Assembly (NCBI GenBank): GCA_029582155.1
Contig: CM055905.1
Span: 8,274,995-8,338,994 of the forward strand
Reading direction: 5' to 3'
DNA length: 64,000 bases
Origin: Panopea generosa
Taxonomy: Eukaryota > Mollusca > Bivalvia > Adapedonta > Hiatellidae
Under the pieces are notes generated by a model, which searched no databases, had not been told where the DNA came from, and saw only the letters and a program-made list of their open reading frames with translations. The position numbers and the translations under genes are program-made. How positions within the stretch are numbered: the stretch's first letter is position 1; each line of letters opens with the position of its first letter. Of this stretch, positions 21,217 through 32,159 are shown piece after piece.

Positions 21217-22274
21217 TTTTCATTTCCAAGTGTTTCTAAACTCTACGTTGCGTTTTCATAGCTCTTGACTGTATATGTATTCAAGCAGCAAATCAATATT
21301 TAGACCTTTGCTCGTATATTCATATGAAGATATTTGGCTAGAAGTAATACATTCCAAAACCTTGTTTTACAGATTATTAACACCACTTCCCCCAACCCCG
21401 ATAAAACGTATGTATTGATAAAAGTATAACCCTCCAACCTCCCTCCCACGAACTGATATTTGTTGGAGTTTTTCTTTCGATATGATACAATCTTATGACA
21501 TGTACATATATTTTAAACATTTTGTCACAGGTGACTAATCTTTCAATTCAACTAAACGGAATTATCAAACTAAATAGTCTCCAATTAAATACATGTAAAA
21601 CAATAAGACACATTTTTTTTGCATTACATTTTACAAACAAATCAAAACAGCACATACCTTAACGTATTCCTATTTACAAGTAAAAATAGTCCGTTAAGTA
21701 TGATTTATCAAAGAAAATCTTCGATTCTATACTTTCTATAATGACAGTTGTTAAACCGAATTACATGCATGGACGCTCCTTACTTTAACTCTTGTTGAAT
21801 GACAGTTAAAGACAAAACAGTTGGTAATCAATATTGTGTAGGTGAAAAAATTAAATCTTTTATTGTGTAGTAACAACCTACCCAATATAGTGGACACAAA
21901 GTCACACGTATTATAAATTATACACGGTTTATGTACGTTTTATGTGTTTTTACGTGAGTGACTTCATTTCAGTTTATATAAGTTTTGCTATTTAAGCGCG
22001 TTTGCGAATAAACTCGGAGTTTATAATTTGTTTTCTGCGTAGAGGCAATGCTGAATGTTGGTTTTGAGATGTCCTCGAGCCGTGCCGCTCTGTCGTGGAC
22101 GCCAAACAGTCCACACATTTCCTTACCGCTAGACTGTATTCCGCCTTTAAAATTTATTATGATGTAAATGAATAAAAAAGGGTCGAAATAAATAAGTTAA
22201 AAAACTGTTAACCAGTGCGTTTCTGTTTTGATATCGTCAAGTATTTCATATACCAATTTTACACTTGTACAGGT

Positions 22275-22619
22275 GCAAGTTACTTATTACCTTACTTCTT
22301 AAATCTGCGGTGAGAGACGAATGATAATGAGACGCAATGTCGTATTTAAATCATAACGGAGACTGGCTGAGCGAGTATTCGAACTTGCGATCCCTATGGT
22401 GATAGTCAGACGCGCTGTGTGCACTGTTGAACTCGATTCTTACTCATGTTTTGATTGGCCATTTTAGCTCAGCCGGTAACGCGTCTGACTATCACCATAG
22501 GGATCGCAAGTTCGAATACTCGCTCAGCCAGTCTCCGTTATGATTTAAATACGACATTGCGTCTCATTATCATTCGTCTCTCACCGCAGATTTAAGAAGT
22601 AAGGTAATAAGTAACTTGC
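22275..22619. repeat. Perfect 140-bp inverted repeat with 65-bp spacer
   Basis: The left arm 22275-22414 is the exact reverse complement of the right arm 22480-22619, with no mismatch or gap seen by eye; the spacer is 22415-22479. The right arm belongs to a SINE C copy in its normal position (22453-22757); the left arm is an extra inverted copy of the same head. Such an arm pair would fold into a long RNA hairpin if transcribed. Confidence 0.93.
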
Positions 22620-22757
22620 GAAGATAGGGTGTGATTATGTGATTGAGCACTGGTTAACTTTTCAGGATCCCAGGAAAGAGTGGATCGGTTAGCTGATCGT
22701 CTGTTGTCCCTCGATGACATGAAAATGACGCTAAACATTCAAACGAAAAAATAAGTC
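22453..22757 (+). mobile_element. tRNA-derived SINE, family C, complete-looking plus copy
   Basis: The head has an A-box-like TTTAGCTCAGCCGGTAACGC and a B-box-like AAGTTCGAATACTCG. The body carries GACATTGCGTCTCATTATCA, TTCGTCTCTCACCGCAGATT and CAGGATCCCAGGAAAGAGTG, and the 3' end reads ATGACATGAAAATGACGC then TAAACATTCAAAC. Other copies: 41808-41970, 43470-43797, 43798-43955, 47045-47312, 58950-59105, 61735-61925, and a head at the right end of the window. Confidence 0.8.
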
Positions 22758-23414
22758 ATAACTAAGTTGAAGAATCAATTAATATTTAAATACTATTAAC
22801 GTTACTTGTTTGTTTGAATATCTAACGTTCATTTTATGCCATCGGCGGGTTACATGCGCACTCGGCGCTGTCATCGTTTCTGATACTCTGAAAACACGGA
22901 GTTTATCCAGTCTTTTCGAGAATAAGTCACCGCTTATGTCGTTGGTAGCGTGCATGAGGAGTGTTTCATGTTTTATAACCCATTATGAACAGACTCGTTA
23001 CAATCATAGTCGGCTTCTCTTGGTTTCATTATAAGCTTACAAGGTGTGTGTTTTTTTAAATCAAATATAATTAATAAATATATAAAACAAAATTGGTAAA
23101 GCATTTTAAACAACACTATTAATAACTGAATCCTTTGATTGAATGTAATGAACTAAATCTGCAATCATTTACGTTTTACAGAAAATACCAATAGTTTTGA
23201 AAACTATAAAAATAAGTGGCCCACAAGGTCTCCAAATCACCCTACTGATTACGAACACAAATGTAATCATCAGTTCTAGTTTTCGAACTTATCTTATGTA
23301 TTATGATTATAACTTATATCTCCAACTTTGAAAAAAAGCTTCTTTGTGATAAACGAGATAACATTTACGGACGAACGCCGGGCAAATTACCATGCCACTT
23401 GCACAACGTAAGCC

Positions 23415-23564
23415 CTAAAACCATTTTCTGTTTATTGCAGTACCGTAACCGATATCGGCACCGCCGCTACACACAAGCTCCGCGCCCGTGCAGTAAGTGG
23501 CATCGGTGGCCAAATATAGGCAAGCCTTTCCTATTTCCCTTGGATGACCCAATCGGCGCATAAC
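23415..23564 (-). CDS. Terminal exon of a short-chain dehydrogenase/reductase (SDR) gene
   Basis: Preceded by an acceptor (TTTTTCAG, 23565-23567), the exon encodes 49 codons and a TAG at 23415-23417. It starts VMRRLGHPREIGKACLYLAT, then DATYCTGAELVCSGGADIGY. This is the usual SDR C-terminal block: R-x-G-x-P-x-E-I, the LYLATDA helix, Y/C-TG and the glycine-rich strand that closes the NAD(P)-binding Rossmann fold. The TGxxYxxxK catalytic region must lie in upstream exons at higher coordinates, which I could not find in the window; they may be far away or lost. The substrate cannot be inferred from this part. A solo exon fragment (pseudogene) is possible. Confidence 0.72.
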   Translation of the reverse strand, partial: VMRRLGHPREIGKACLYLATDATYCTGAELVCSGGADIGYGTAINRKWF

Positions 23565-24368
23565 CTGAAAAAATTAGAAATATGTGTATACCAATTATAG
23601 TATGAAGGTATATGTACGAAGGGTGATCTAAATTTAATGAGATTTTAGCTCTATACTATTTATCTGTCGTTTTTATATCAAGATACTTTCTGTATATAGA
23701 ATTGAAGTTATTATCCACACAATACGTAAATAATGATAAGTTTAAGCGCATTTGAAACATAACTATAGTAAGTAGTAAACCATGAACAGAAAATTGGGGC
23801 ACGGGGAATTGTAAACCATATCTTCAATGAAGAGAAAGTTACAAATACAAATCAACACACTCGAATGTATTGTAATTTCGTCTGCTTCCAGTATGTCGTG
23901 TTAAGCAAACGTTTTTAACATCTTTAACTGTAAGTATACAATAGTTAAACCGTTGCTGAACTAAACAATCACAAGAAATAACGTCTTAAGTTTTGAAAGA
24001 AAATCGCGCAGTAACACACCTAGTCACCTACACATACGTATAAAATGATGCTGAGGGCGTCTATGAAATAATTATGCGTATTGGATTTTAGATGGCATCG
24101 ATGCTTTAAAAACGGACGGCTAAGATTAAATTGATACAGGACTTCATTTAAGCGGATCGTCGTGCAACTATTAGATTGTGATGTAACTGTATAGAGGTAT
24201 GGAACTGTTACAAAGTTTTAGAAGCACATTTAGATATGCACAAAGTTGTAGCGTAATGAGCATAAAACACAAGTTCACAAGTTTACTGAGATAACTGATG
24301 TTTATTATAAGTTCAATCTAAAGTTATTACAAGTCTTATGTACCCGGTGTATAACTGCATTTCAAAAC

Positions 24369-24884
24369 TTGTTGAAGTTGCTGATAAAGAATGTAAGTTA
24401 TTTTGTCTTTGTTTCAGTTCGATATTCCAAACACCATTTTTACTTAGGTATATTGTTATACTCACATAACCTCTCTCAATCTCGTAATGCCGCTACTGAT
24501 GTGTTTTCTCCGTCAGCACTGTGGATGTTGAGTAAAAGATATCCATTGCTTTTGGGTGAATGTCAGAGTACCATGAAGCTATTAAGTATGTTGTACTCTC
24601 GTAATTCTTATTATCAGAATTGTTTTAAGTGCGGTGCAGTTGTGAACTCACCAGCAATACACATTGTATTTGAATGTATAACCAATGAAGATTTGCGCGA
24701 GGCACTGTGGAAGGTAATTTACACACAGTTTGGGTCGATTGTTTTTAACAACTTTATCAATCTTAACATGAAAAGCCAAATAACTCATCTATGCGCTGGC
24801 CTACGTCAATTTCTAATCTGTGACGAATTACAAGTAAAATGTTTAAAGATTATTGTAAGGTATTTTCATCGCATGATGGATTGA
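24369..24884 (+). CDS. C-terminal part of a LINE ORF2 (5'-truncated copy)
   Basis: An open frame of 171 aa. The coding homology probably starts near residue 20. The core CFKCGAVVNSPAIHIVFEC, followed by ITNEDLREALW, is the zinc-finger-like C-x2-C-x8-H-x4-C motif and following helix that ends ORF2 in many CR1/L2-type LINEs, where it is thought to bind the element RNA. Reverse transcriptase and endonuclease are absent, as expected for 5' truncation. The family differs from the 13.6-19.6 kb element: different zinc-finger spacing, no RNase H seen. Not a host gene. Confidence 0.65.
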   Translation: MLKLLIKNVSYFVFVSVRYSKHHFYLGILLYSHNLSQSRNAATDVFSPSALWMLSKRYPLLLGECQSTMKLLSMLYSRNSYYQNCFKCGAVVNSPAIHIVFECITNEDLREALWKVIYTQFGSIVFNNFINLNMKSQITHLCAGLRQFLICDELQVKCLKIIVRYFHRMMD

Positions 24885-25216
24885 ATGACGAGTCCTTGCT
24901 ATTCTTTTAAGATCGTTTGTATTACCATTTTCTCCTCATACGTTTCGTTATTCCGTTTTGTCTTCTGTTTTTTTCCCCATTTGAGGCCTTTCATCTGGTA
25001 ATATTAACACGCTTTTGATTAATGCACACGCGTGTGTGTATGTTCGTGCGTGTGTTCGGGCGAGAAAATGTGTGTTGCTTTATTGATATATTGTATTGTA
25101 TTGTATTGTAATGTATATATTGTTTTGTATAATTGTATGTTGCTTTTTCATTTTCTCATGTGTTTTTTGTAACTCTTCAGTATTGGAGGTTAATAAAGAT
25201 TATATATATATATATG
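24420..25216 (+). mobile_element. 5'-truncated LINE, CR1/L2-like, with 3' untranslated region
   Basis: The ORF2 end (see 24369-24884) is followed by about 330 bp of T-rich, GT-rich 3' sequence with (TTGTA)n near 25090, an AATAAAG-like signal at about 25190 and an (AT)n tract at about 25200-25215 that probably marks the tail. The boundaries are approximate and the target-site duplication was not determined. Confidence 0.55.
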
Positions 25217-25689
25217 TTAACATAACCTATTAATTTTCGAAGCAGGATAAGAGTTCATTTTAAGATTATAATCTTTCCCGCTCGGGTCAAAATCAATGCT
25301 AACCGATACGATCATCAGATTGTCACAGTAACATATGAGACAGATGCATTCGTTTCTGCTCGCGTCATCAATGAGCAACAGGACTACTGACACGTCCGCG
25401 TTATCTAAATACCCTTCTTACAGTATACACTATCATTTGTTATGGTGTCCTTAAACAGCCCATGAAATCTCGCATATTTGTTTGTCACGACACAGTGATT
25501 TAAACTATTGTAATATGTTGGGTTGTGTCAGATAATTTCTTAAAATTATTTACAAAGCAATACTTCTGATTTTATGTTAAAACACTGTTTGAATTGGTGT
25601 AAAACAAGTTGCATGTGTTTTAAAGTTTAATCGCATGATGAATCGTCAACATATGTTAATTTATGACAATATTACTTCAAAAATAGCAA

Positions 25690-26660
25690 TTCTGCTGCTT
25701 ATGGTGGTCTGCAAAGCTGTATTCAGTGTTACAGAAAAAGTTGAATAATCAAGACAGTTATTCTCTATCAAAATAACTACGTCATCGGTTTCGAACAGCT
25801 AGAGTATAAGTGTCTTCTATTGATGAATATTTTGACGCAGATTTAACTTCCGTAGAAAACTTATAACAATGGAGTTCGTTTTTTATTTTTCGTAATTGAT
25901 ATATTTAGTCGTAATCTCTGGGTGAAACCTCTCGACGTCAAATCTATTTTACAAGCAATCAAACAAGTTATTGCAGAAAGAAAACCTTTAAAGTTGATCG
26001 AGGTTCTGAATTCAACAACAGGTATTTGAAAAAATATTTGAAAGAGAAATATATATATAACTTTATTTCACAAAATATTGCCAAAGCAAATTACGTTGAA
26101 CGGGTACAGAAAACACTCAAAGCAATGATGTACAAAATGATGAGACACATTAGATCTTACCGGTAAATTGATGATTTGCAAAATCTTGTCAACAATTACA
26201 ATGCTACACCACACCGGGGTTTAGGTTACATAGCGCTGAACGACATAAACAAACAAAAAATTAAGCAGATATTTTTGCATATATGTATCTTCAAAAGTCC
26301 AAAAAATCCGAAGGAAAACTCAGTTTAAATTTAGGAAAGGTGATCTTGTGCGTATTTCAAATATGAAACAACCATTCCGCATATCAGCAACAATATACTA
26401 GTGAAGTGTTAAAAGTGGATGGTCGTCAGTATAAAGATTGGCTCCCAATGTATTCAATAAAGGACCCCGAACAACACGAAAATATCTGGATTATTTTACA
26501 ATTCAGAATTGCAAAATATAGAAAAAGATGAAAACAGTTCATGGTGTATCGACAAAATTTTGAAAAAGAGGAAAAAACAAGGAAAAACAGAGTATTTAGT
26601 GTCGAGGGAAGGTTTCCCGAAATCATTTAATTCATGGATTTTTAGCGAGGTCAATGAAAC
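25690..26660 (+). pseudogene. Polinton integrase relic with chromodomain
   Basis: Matches the Polinton integrase family: a fold entry motif like VIDIFSRNLWVKPL, a YNATPHRGLG segment and, at the C-terminus, a chromodomain-like EYLVSREGFPKSFNSWI. The gene is broken. The chromodomain is usual in Polinton integrases and is thought to guide insertion. Confidence 0.8.
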
Positions 26661-27439
26661 ATGACAATGATGTGTGATGAAAGTATCGTGAATTGTTAGA
26701 AAAGACCGCTTTTACGTCGTGTTTCGTCAATCAGAAATAATCGGTGGGATGTATGCTTTGACGCACCCATTAATTTACCTATGAAAGAAAAAGAGTTGTT
26801 AGAATTCGAAATCTATATAAAGGATTTGAATGATCGTGATGCTTCATTATTTTAGGAGCCTACCTTGATCACGTTACAGTTTGTAAGAGAGTTATGAATT
26901 ACAAATTGTGTACCAGATCCATAACAATGGATTAATTATTTTCAGAAAAAAAAATGTTAATATCGAAAATTCTGTTATAAAATTAAAATCATCAGTTCAA
27001 AGCGTGGTGGAAAGAGCAAAGTCGGAGTTACAGCGTATAAATACACAGGTACCCACCGATAACATCATTACATGTTCGACTATTAGCAAGAATAGAGCTA
27101 AAACCAGACAGAGAGTGAATAAGCAGTAGAGTAAAACGTAAAAAAACTCAAAAAAATCAAGGAGTAAAAAAAAACAATACGAAAACAGGTAAATCCACCA
27201 CATCAAGAAACCAACCTGAAGAGAAATTCGGATAATTATGTCAGCTTTGAACAGCGAGCTTTACAGTTATTTGATTTACCAAAGACACAAGTAGTTGTTT
27301 CAGATAATACATACCAAGAAATAAGGCCATCCTCTAAGGTGACAGATAGTAGTCCGAATGAATTCAGAATTGATTCGAGTAATTCAGTGGATTACATCGA
27401 CTTAAAGGTTCGCAGCTCTGTGTAAAGCTGAAAGTGGTA

Positions 27440-28480
27440 AAAGCCGATAGATCAAATCTTACAAAGAACGAAAAAGTTGGACCTGTTAATCTGTTTTTGC
27501 TGTCATTGTTTTCATCCTCTGAAGTGACTCTACAAAACAAATCCTCTGTGACATGTATCAACAACCCGTATACTGCAGCAATAAAAAAACTTTGTTGAAT
27601 ATGAACCACTCTACATCAGCAACACAGCTGTTTGTTGCAGACGATGTTGACAATCCAGAGGATCCCAACACTGCAGGTGGTAACACTGGGCTTAATTTGA
27701 GATCTGCATTCATTGCTGGTTCTAAATACTGGATTAACAAGGACCACTGTTTCACGACTTCTTCCAGCTACTGAGATATATGCTGAACCAGGTCGATGTG
27801 AAACTAAAATTGTACAGAACATCACCACCTTTTTCTCTGCTCTCGGGTGAAACCAGCCTAGCTTATAAAACTGACTAACTGGATATCTATTTGCTGGCAC
27901 GAAAAGTGAAAGTGAGACCTTCCGTGATTTATGGGCGTAATGAAATGTTACAGCATACAAATGCCAAATATTTCTACCCGAAAACGGAAACATGTGTACA
28001 GAGCATTTCTACTGGAAACACGACATTTCATTGGGAAAACATTTTTTAAGGACAGAAACCAAGAAAAGTTGTAATCGGGTTCGTGAAATCTGCAAGTTCA
28101 TCGGATAATTATATCACCGACCCGTTTGACTTTCTTAACTGTGGCGTCACATCACCTCCATTTGTTTGTATGCAGATGTTATATACCTGTGATGAGGAAT
28201 CCTTTAAAACTAGATTTCAATATCGATACTGTGATGAGGAATCCTTTAAAACTATATTTCAATATCGAAGCTTTTTTTGCTAGAGCATACACAAATTTGT
28301 TTGTGATGTCAAATAAATGGAATCAAAATAAAGGCAACAACATTACAAGAGAGCAGTTTGTGAGAGGTTCAACTTTATTTGCCTTTGAATTTAACCCATA
28401 TTTCAACGATTTGTTACCATTACTCCAAACCAGTAATATAAAACTCAAAGTACATTTTGGAACTGCATTAATGAAACTGT
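27440..28480 (+). pseudogene. Polinton major capsid protein relic (double jelly roll)
   Basis: Several segments match the Polinton capsid family: a GGNTGLNLRSAFIAGSKYW stretch, a DVKLKLYRT strand, ARKVKVRPSV, KVVIGFV and, near the end, GSTLFAFEFNP with LKVHFGTAL. The gene is broken. It tells that the element once coded for a virus-like capsid. Confidence 0.82.
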
Positions 28481-28587
28481 AATTTGTATCGTGTTCAGTG
28501 AGTCTATCGGATAATTTGAGATCACAAAATATCGTGATGTGATTATGTAAACTAAACTGTTTTAAGTAGTGACTATATATTTGTTAA

Positions 28588-28599
28588 TATAATATATTA
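28588..28599. repeat. Target-site duplication, left copy, of the element inserted in the Polinton
   Basis: TATAATATATTA, identical to 29032-29043. Confidence 0.75.
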
Positions 28600-29031
28600 G
28601 CCCGTGTAGTTCCGGCTAAGAATAGAATCACTGTCGATCTCTGCAGAGGGGTAGGAATCCTCCGAATGGGTGTCATGTTCATTTTATCATTTTTTGTCAT
28701 GTTCACTATTGTGGTTAAATTATCAACCCCTGTGTGGTTCCAGGGAGCCATATGAGGGATGGCAAGAATAGGATCACTGTGGCTTATGCATGTCGTAAGA
28801 AGCGACAAATTGAGTAATACGATAGAATTTGCTGAAACTCTGCAGTTCTGTAGGTATCAAGGTTCTAGGTTCATTCTGCATATTCATTTGTTGATGTTTT
28901 TTTTAATCTGTATGTTAACTTGTTGTTTGTGTACATGTATAGTGAACCTGGAATCTTCCTTCCAGTTGGCGTCGAATAACTTATAATGTGTTATTATGCC
29001 GTAAAACCCTATTCATTCATTCATTCATTCA
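28600..29031 (+). mobile_element. 432-bp LINE-related short element inserted in the Polinton
   Basis: Flanked by a perfect 12-bp target-site duplication. Its 5' part has GCAGAGGGGTAGGAATCCTC, close to GCAGAGGGGTAAGATCCTCC in the 5' region of the full-length LINE; the middle has TGCATGTCGTAAGAAGCGAC, which I know from molluscan LINE or SINE ends; the 3' end reads ATGCCGTAAAACCC and a (ATTC)n tail like the LINE's. It has no coding frame of note. It is best read as an internally deleted, non-autonomous relative of an I-group LINE that moves with LINE enzymes. Confidence 0.7.
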
Positions 29032-29043
29032 TATAATATATTA
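29032..29043. repeat. Target-site duplication, right copy
   Basis: TATAATATATTA, identical to 28588-28599; it places the 3' end of the inserted element at 29031. Confidence 0.75.
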
Positions 29044-29349
29044 AATTGTATTTGTGTAAAAACATGATGTTCTTTACCAATATAATATGTTATGTTGTTG
29101 TATATTGGTTGTATAGATAACTATTACATTTTCAAACATATCGAAATGTTTTTATTGTTGTTGTTCAATGCATTTCCATTTAAAATAGAAAACGTTTGCT
29201 GTGTACAAGTCTTTCGAGCTAAATTGGTATAACTAATAAAGCTCAACAGACTAGTAGCAGTGCTGTATATTAGATAAGAATGAATATGTTTTCGCTATTG
29301 GTTTTAAATAGTGCATATTCACTATCTTAATCATTTCTTATCAGACATC

Positions 29350-29990
29350 TACTTAAAAACATGATGGTTATTAAATTTATTTCATCAACAATTTGTACTG
29401 TGGTACGAAGCTCTTCATCCGGCAAGAGTACTCTAGTATTTGAAATTTTAAAAAAACAGTGATGTGACGTTCACAGATCAACCAGTCCAAATGATACATG
29501 CATATGGTTCTTGGCAAGCTAAATTTACAGAAATGCAACAACTTATTCAAAATATAGAATTTTGTTATGGATAACCGAATAAACACGATTTAGAAAGCAT
29601 CGCATTATAGTGTTGGATGATCTTATGAATGTTGCAGAAAGTGATAAAAACACGCTCAATTTGTTTACATAACACAGTAATCACATGAAATTTTCAGTGT
29701 TTTTTATCGTACAAAGCTTATTTTCTGGTGGAAAATATCTCAGAAGTATATCGCTTCAAACACACTGCTTTATTCTATTGAAGAATAGGAAAGATGAGCA
29801 GCAAATAAACACGTTTGCACGGCAATTATTTCCCTCTTACGCACATTAGTTTATATTTGCATACAAAAAAGCAACACAAGAAAGATATTCCTACATTTTA
29901 GCTGATATAAGCCCACACAGTAACCCTGATTATTCATTAAGAAATCAGATTCTTCCAGGACATGTTGTCAGTGTGTTTGTTCCCAAGAAA
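29350..29990 (+). pseudogene. Polinton packaging ATPase relic (FtsK/HerA type)
   Basis: A Walker A-like SSGKSTLVFEIL near the start and, further on, an IVLDDL-type Walker B segment followed by SLFSGGKYLRSISLQTHCFI and LLKNRKDEQQINTFARQLFP, which match the Polinton/adenovirus-like genome-packaging ATPases. The gene is broken. Confidence 0.8.
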
Positions 29991-30302
29991 AAAAAGTATG
30001 CAGTTAGCAAGAAAGAAAAATATTTTATTTTATTATTACTTACCACGACTAGAAAACAACAATTGACATTTGTCAAGAGCATTACAGAACGTCAACTTCA
30101 AGCAGTTGTGCAGATTGTGTACAACGTTAGTTATGGATTTCGTTCACTTCCTGAAAATGTTAAAACGAATTTACTTCATTATAAAACAGTCATTCGAAAA
30201 TTTATCGTAAAGAGAGTGTCTACCAAGAAAAGAATTGCACTTCTCGTGAAATATTTACACAAATTTATTGTAATTCTTAAACCTGTAATTAAAAACTTAT
30301 AA
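29973..30302 (+). CDS. Small basic Polinton-associated protein, 109 aa, open frame
   Basis: An open frame directly after the ATPase relic, rich in Lys and Arg, with LTTTRKQQLTFVKSITERQL, then a helix-rich middle and a basic hydrophobic end (RIALLVKYLHKFIVILKPV). Small basic proteins following the ATPase are common in Polintons; their role is not settled. It belongs to the fossil element. Confidence 0.5.
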   Translation: MFVPKKKKYAVSKKEKYFILLLLTTTRKQQLTFVKSITERQLQAVVQIVYNVSYGFRSLPENVKTNLLHYKTVIRKFIVKRVSTKKRIALLVKYLHKFIVILKPVIKNL

Positions 30303-30868
30303 TGGCAGAGGAAATGACAGTGGGTTCAAAACGAAATTATGAACATTTATTGAAAGAATTAGATAGAAAGTATAGACAAACCTGCAGAAAATGTTGAGAA
30401 ATCACCAAACATGAGTGGCAATAAAGAAAAACAGCATTTGTATGTGGAAAAAACATTTGAACAATTATTTTCTCCAAAACCTAAAATTCAATCTGCTAAA
30501 AGTTTAACAATTCAAACTTAAGGCCAAAGTATGCTAGATAAACCATTACCAAAACTTACCACCAAAATAAAAAAGGAAAAGGTAGCGCGGGAAACTCGAG
30601 GTCGGTCTACACGAAAAAATTCAGAACCACAAATATTAGTTAACACTAAGTGAACAGCTCAAGATCAACCCACCAAAATGAAGAAGGAAAAGATAATATA
30701 TCAAACTCAAAGACGGGCAACCAATCAACTGAAGCGGAAATTAACGCACCAAGCAAGCGATATGTCAAAAACACCAAATGTGAAGATAAATGGATCAACT
30801 ATTTAGTATAAATTTATGAAACATTGCTAGGTGTACTCAATGTCGCACTGTATTTTGTACCATCAACA

Positions 30869-31041
30869 TGGATACCTCTATAGACTTTAGTAGCGCATAT
30901 GAGGACGAAATGATACGAGAAGGAAATCGTATAGAACAAAATATTGAGTTCAGTAGTGCAGATGAAGATGCAATGGTCAGATGGGCAGATAAAGTAGAAA
31001 AACGGAGATATAAGTTCAATGTGTGCGATGTAATGTATTAG
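30869..31041 (+). CDS. Short acidic ORF at the end of the Polinton region, 56 aa
   Basis: A frame starting MDTSIDFSSAYEDEMIREGN contains two related halves (FSSAYEDEMIREG and FSSADEDAMVRWA). It is not recognised; its place suggests it is part of the fossil element or of its edge. Confidence 0.25.
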
Positions 31042-31049
31042 CATTAAAA

Positions 31050-32150
31050 AACACTACACCGACATTAACTTTCGCACACGTATCACGTGCAGTGTCATAT
31101 TTGCCAAGGTCGATTTTGATTTCGTTGATGACTTCTCTGAACCTTTATTCTGTTTTGTATATAACGTAACGATAATTTATTACCACGGTGAATATGGTAT
31201 TGTCTGTATCTATAAAATAATGTGTTTTTCTTTTATAGAAATTTATAATAAAAATAGTCTTCAAGGATTTTTTTTTCATAATTTATATGTGTAGAAATAA
31301 AACATGAACATGTGCAATAATGTTCATCAATTGAAAATATTTTCCAGAAACGATTGATTTCAATATACTTCACTACAGTAGAACTTACTATCAATTCCAC
31401 AAAGTGCATACATTTGTTCAGATTGGGTTGGTTCCAAATTTTACTATGTGTGATGGTTGTGGATCAGTCGAACAATGTATTAGAACAACGCATGTAACCT
31501 TGATCATGACTTAAATGTCATTACTACAGTAAAACATGTTGTAAATGTTCATATCATTATCTAACAATTAAAACGTATTCTTCCCAAATTACGTTTCCAA
31601 CACGCTTCTATAATCATGTTAATTGGATTAGCTATTGTTACAACCTAAGTATTCAAGTCAGTCATTGTAATTTCTCCATCTCAAAACATACGCTTTCGTT
31701 CTAAAGAGAACAATTAAATTCACTGTATACCAGTTAAGAGTATTGACATGAAGATAAAAAACAAGACATAAAGTTCTATACTAACACTAATAGGTTTATT
31801 TACATTTACAATTAAGAATGCATGTATTACTAAAAAAAAAAAAAGAAGCAAAATACGTATCATAAGATAAAAGCAACAGATAATTTCTCTATCAAATATT
31901 TTTTTTGTCTTAAATCACTTTATAATGAATGAATTCGTATTTTGTTTCTTGAAATGATTTTGTACACACACTCAAATGGCGACTGTAAAGCTACACCATT
32001 TATTCTTCCGACAAGTGTAACATAATGACCTCTGAGCACTGACATCAGTACAAGTAATGCCTCATCAGAGATAATGACTTCTACAGATATTAGGTAATTA
32101 TTATGTTTATTATTAAGCAGGTTATAAACTCTCTAACAGGTGATCAGGAA
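31050..32150. other. Non-coding AT-rich stretch
   Basis: Poly-A and poly-T runs (for example near 31268 and 31830-31845). No exon, SINE or strong repeat was recognised. Some of it may still belong to the edge of the Polinton. Confidence 0.5.
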
Positions 32151-32159
32151 TTTAAGGGT

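Larger units (their letters stand above)
25680..31041 (+). mobile_element. Polinton/Maverick fossil, partial and broken
   Basis: A decayed Polinton in plus orientation. Recognisable parts in order are a retroviral-like integrase with a chromodomain (about 25690-26660), a small uncharacterised segment, the double jelly-roll major capsid protein (about 27440-28480), the FtsK/HerA-type packaging ATPase (about 29350-29990), a small basic protein (29973-30302) and further short segments to about 31041. No protein-primed DNA polymerase B or maturation protease and no terminal inverted repeats were recognised, so the ends are approximate. The coding parts carry many breaks (well over a dozen). A LINE-like element (28600-29031) is inserted between capsid and ATPase. 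It is an old, inactive copy. Confidence 0.85.

Noticed and set aside
20821-21229. Minus-strand frames of 83-125 codons coding Cys/Phe-rich repeats
   Set aside because: They are translations of the 25-bp minisatellite in all three frames; no independent support.
24369-24884. A host zinc-finger protein
   Set aside because: The C-x2-C-x8-H-x4-C motif with the following LW helix and the 3' tail fit a LINE ORF2 end better.
27364-27993. Minus-strand ORFs of 65-125 codons in the Polinton region
   Set aside because: They lie antisense to the recognisable capsid relic and have no motif of their own.
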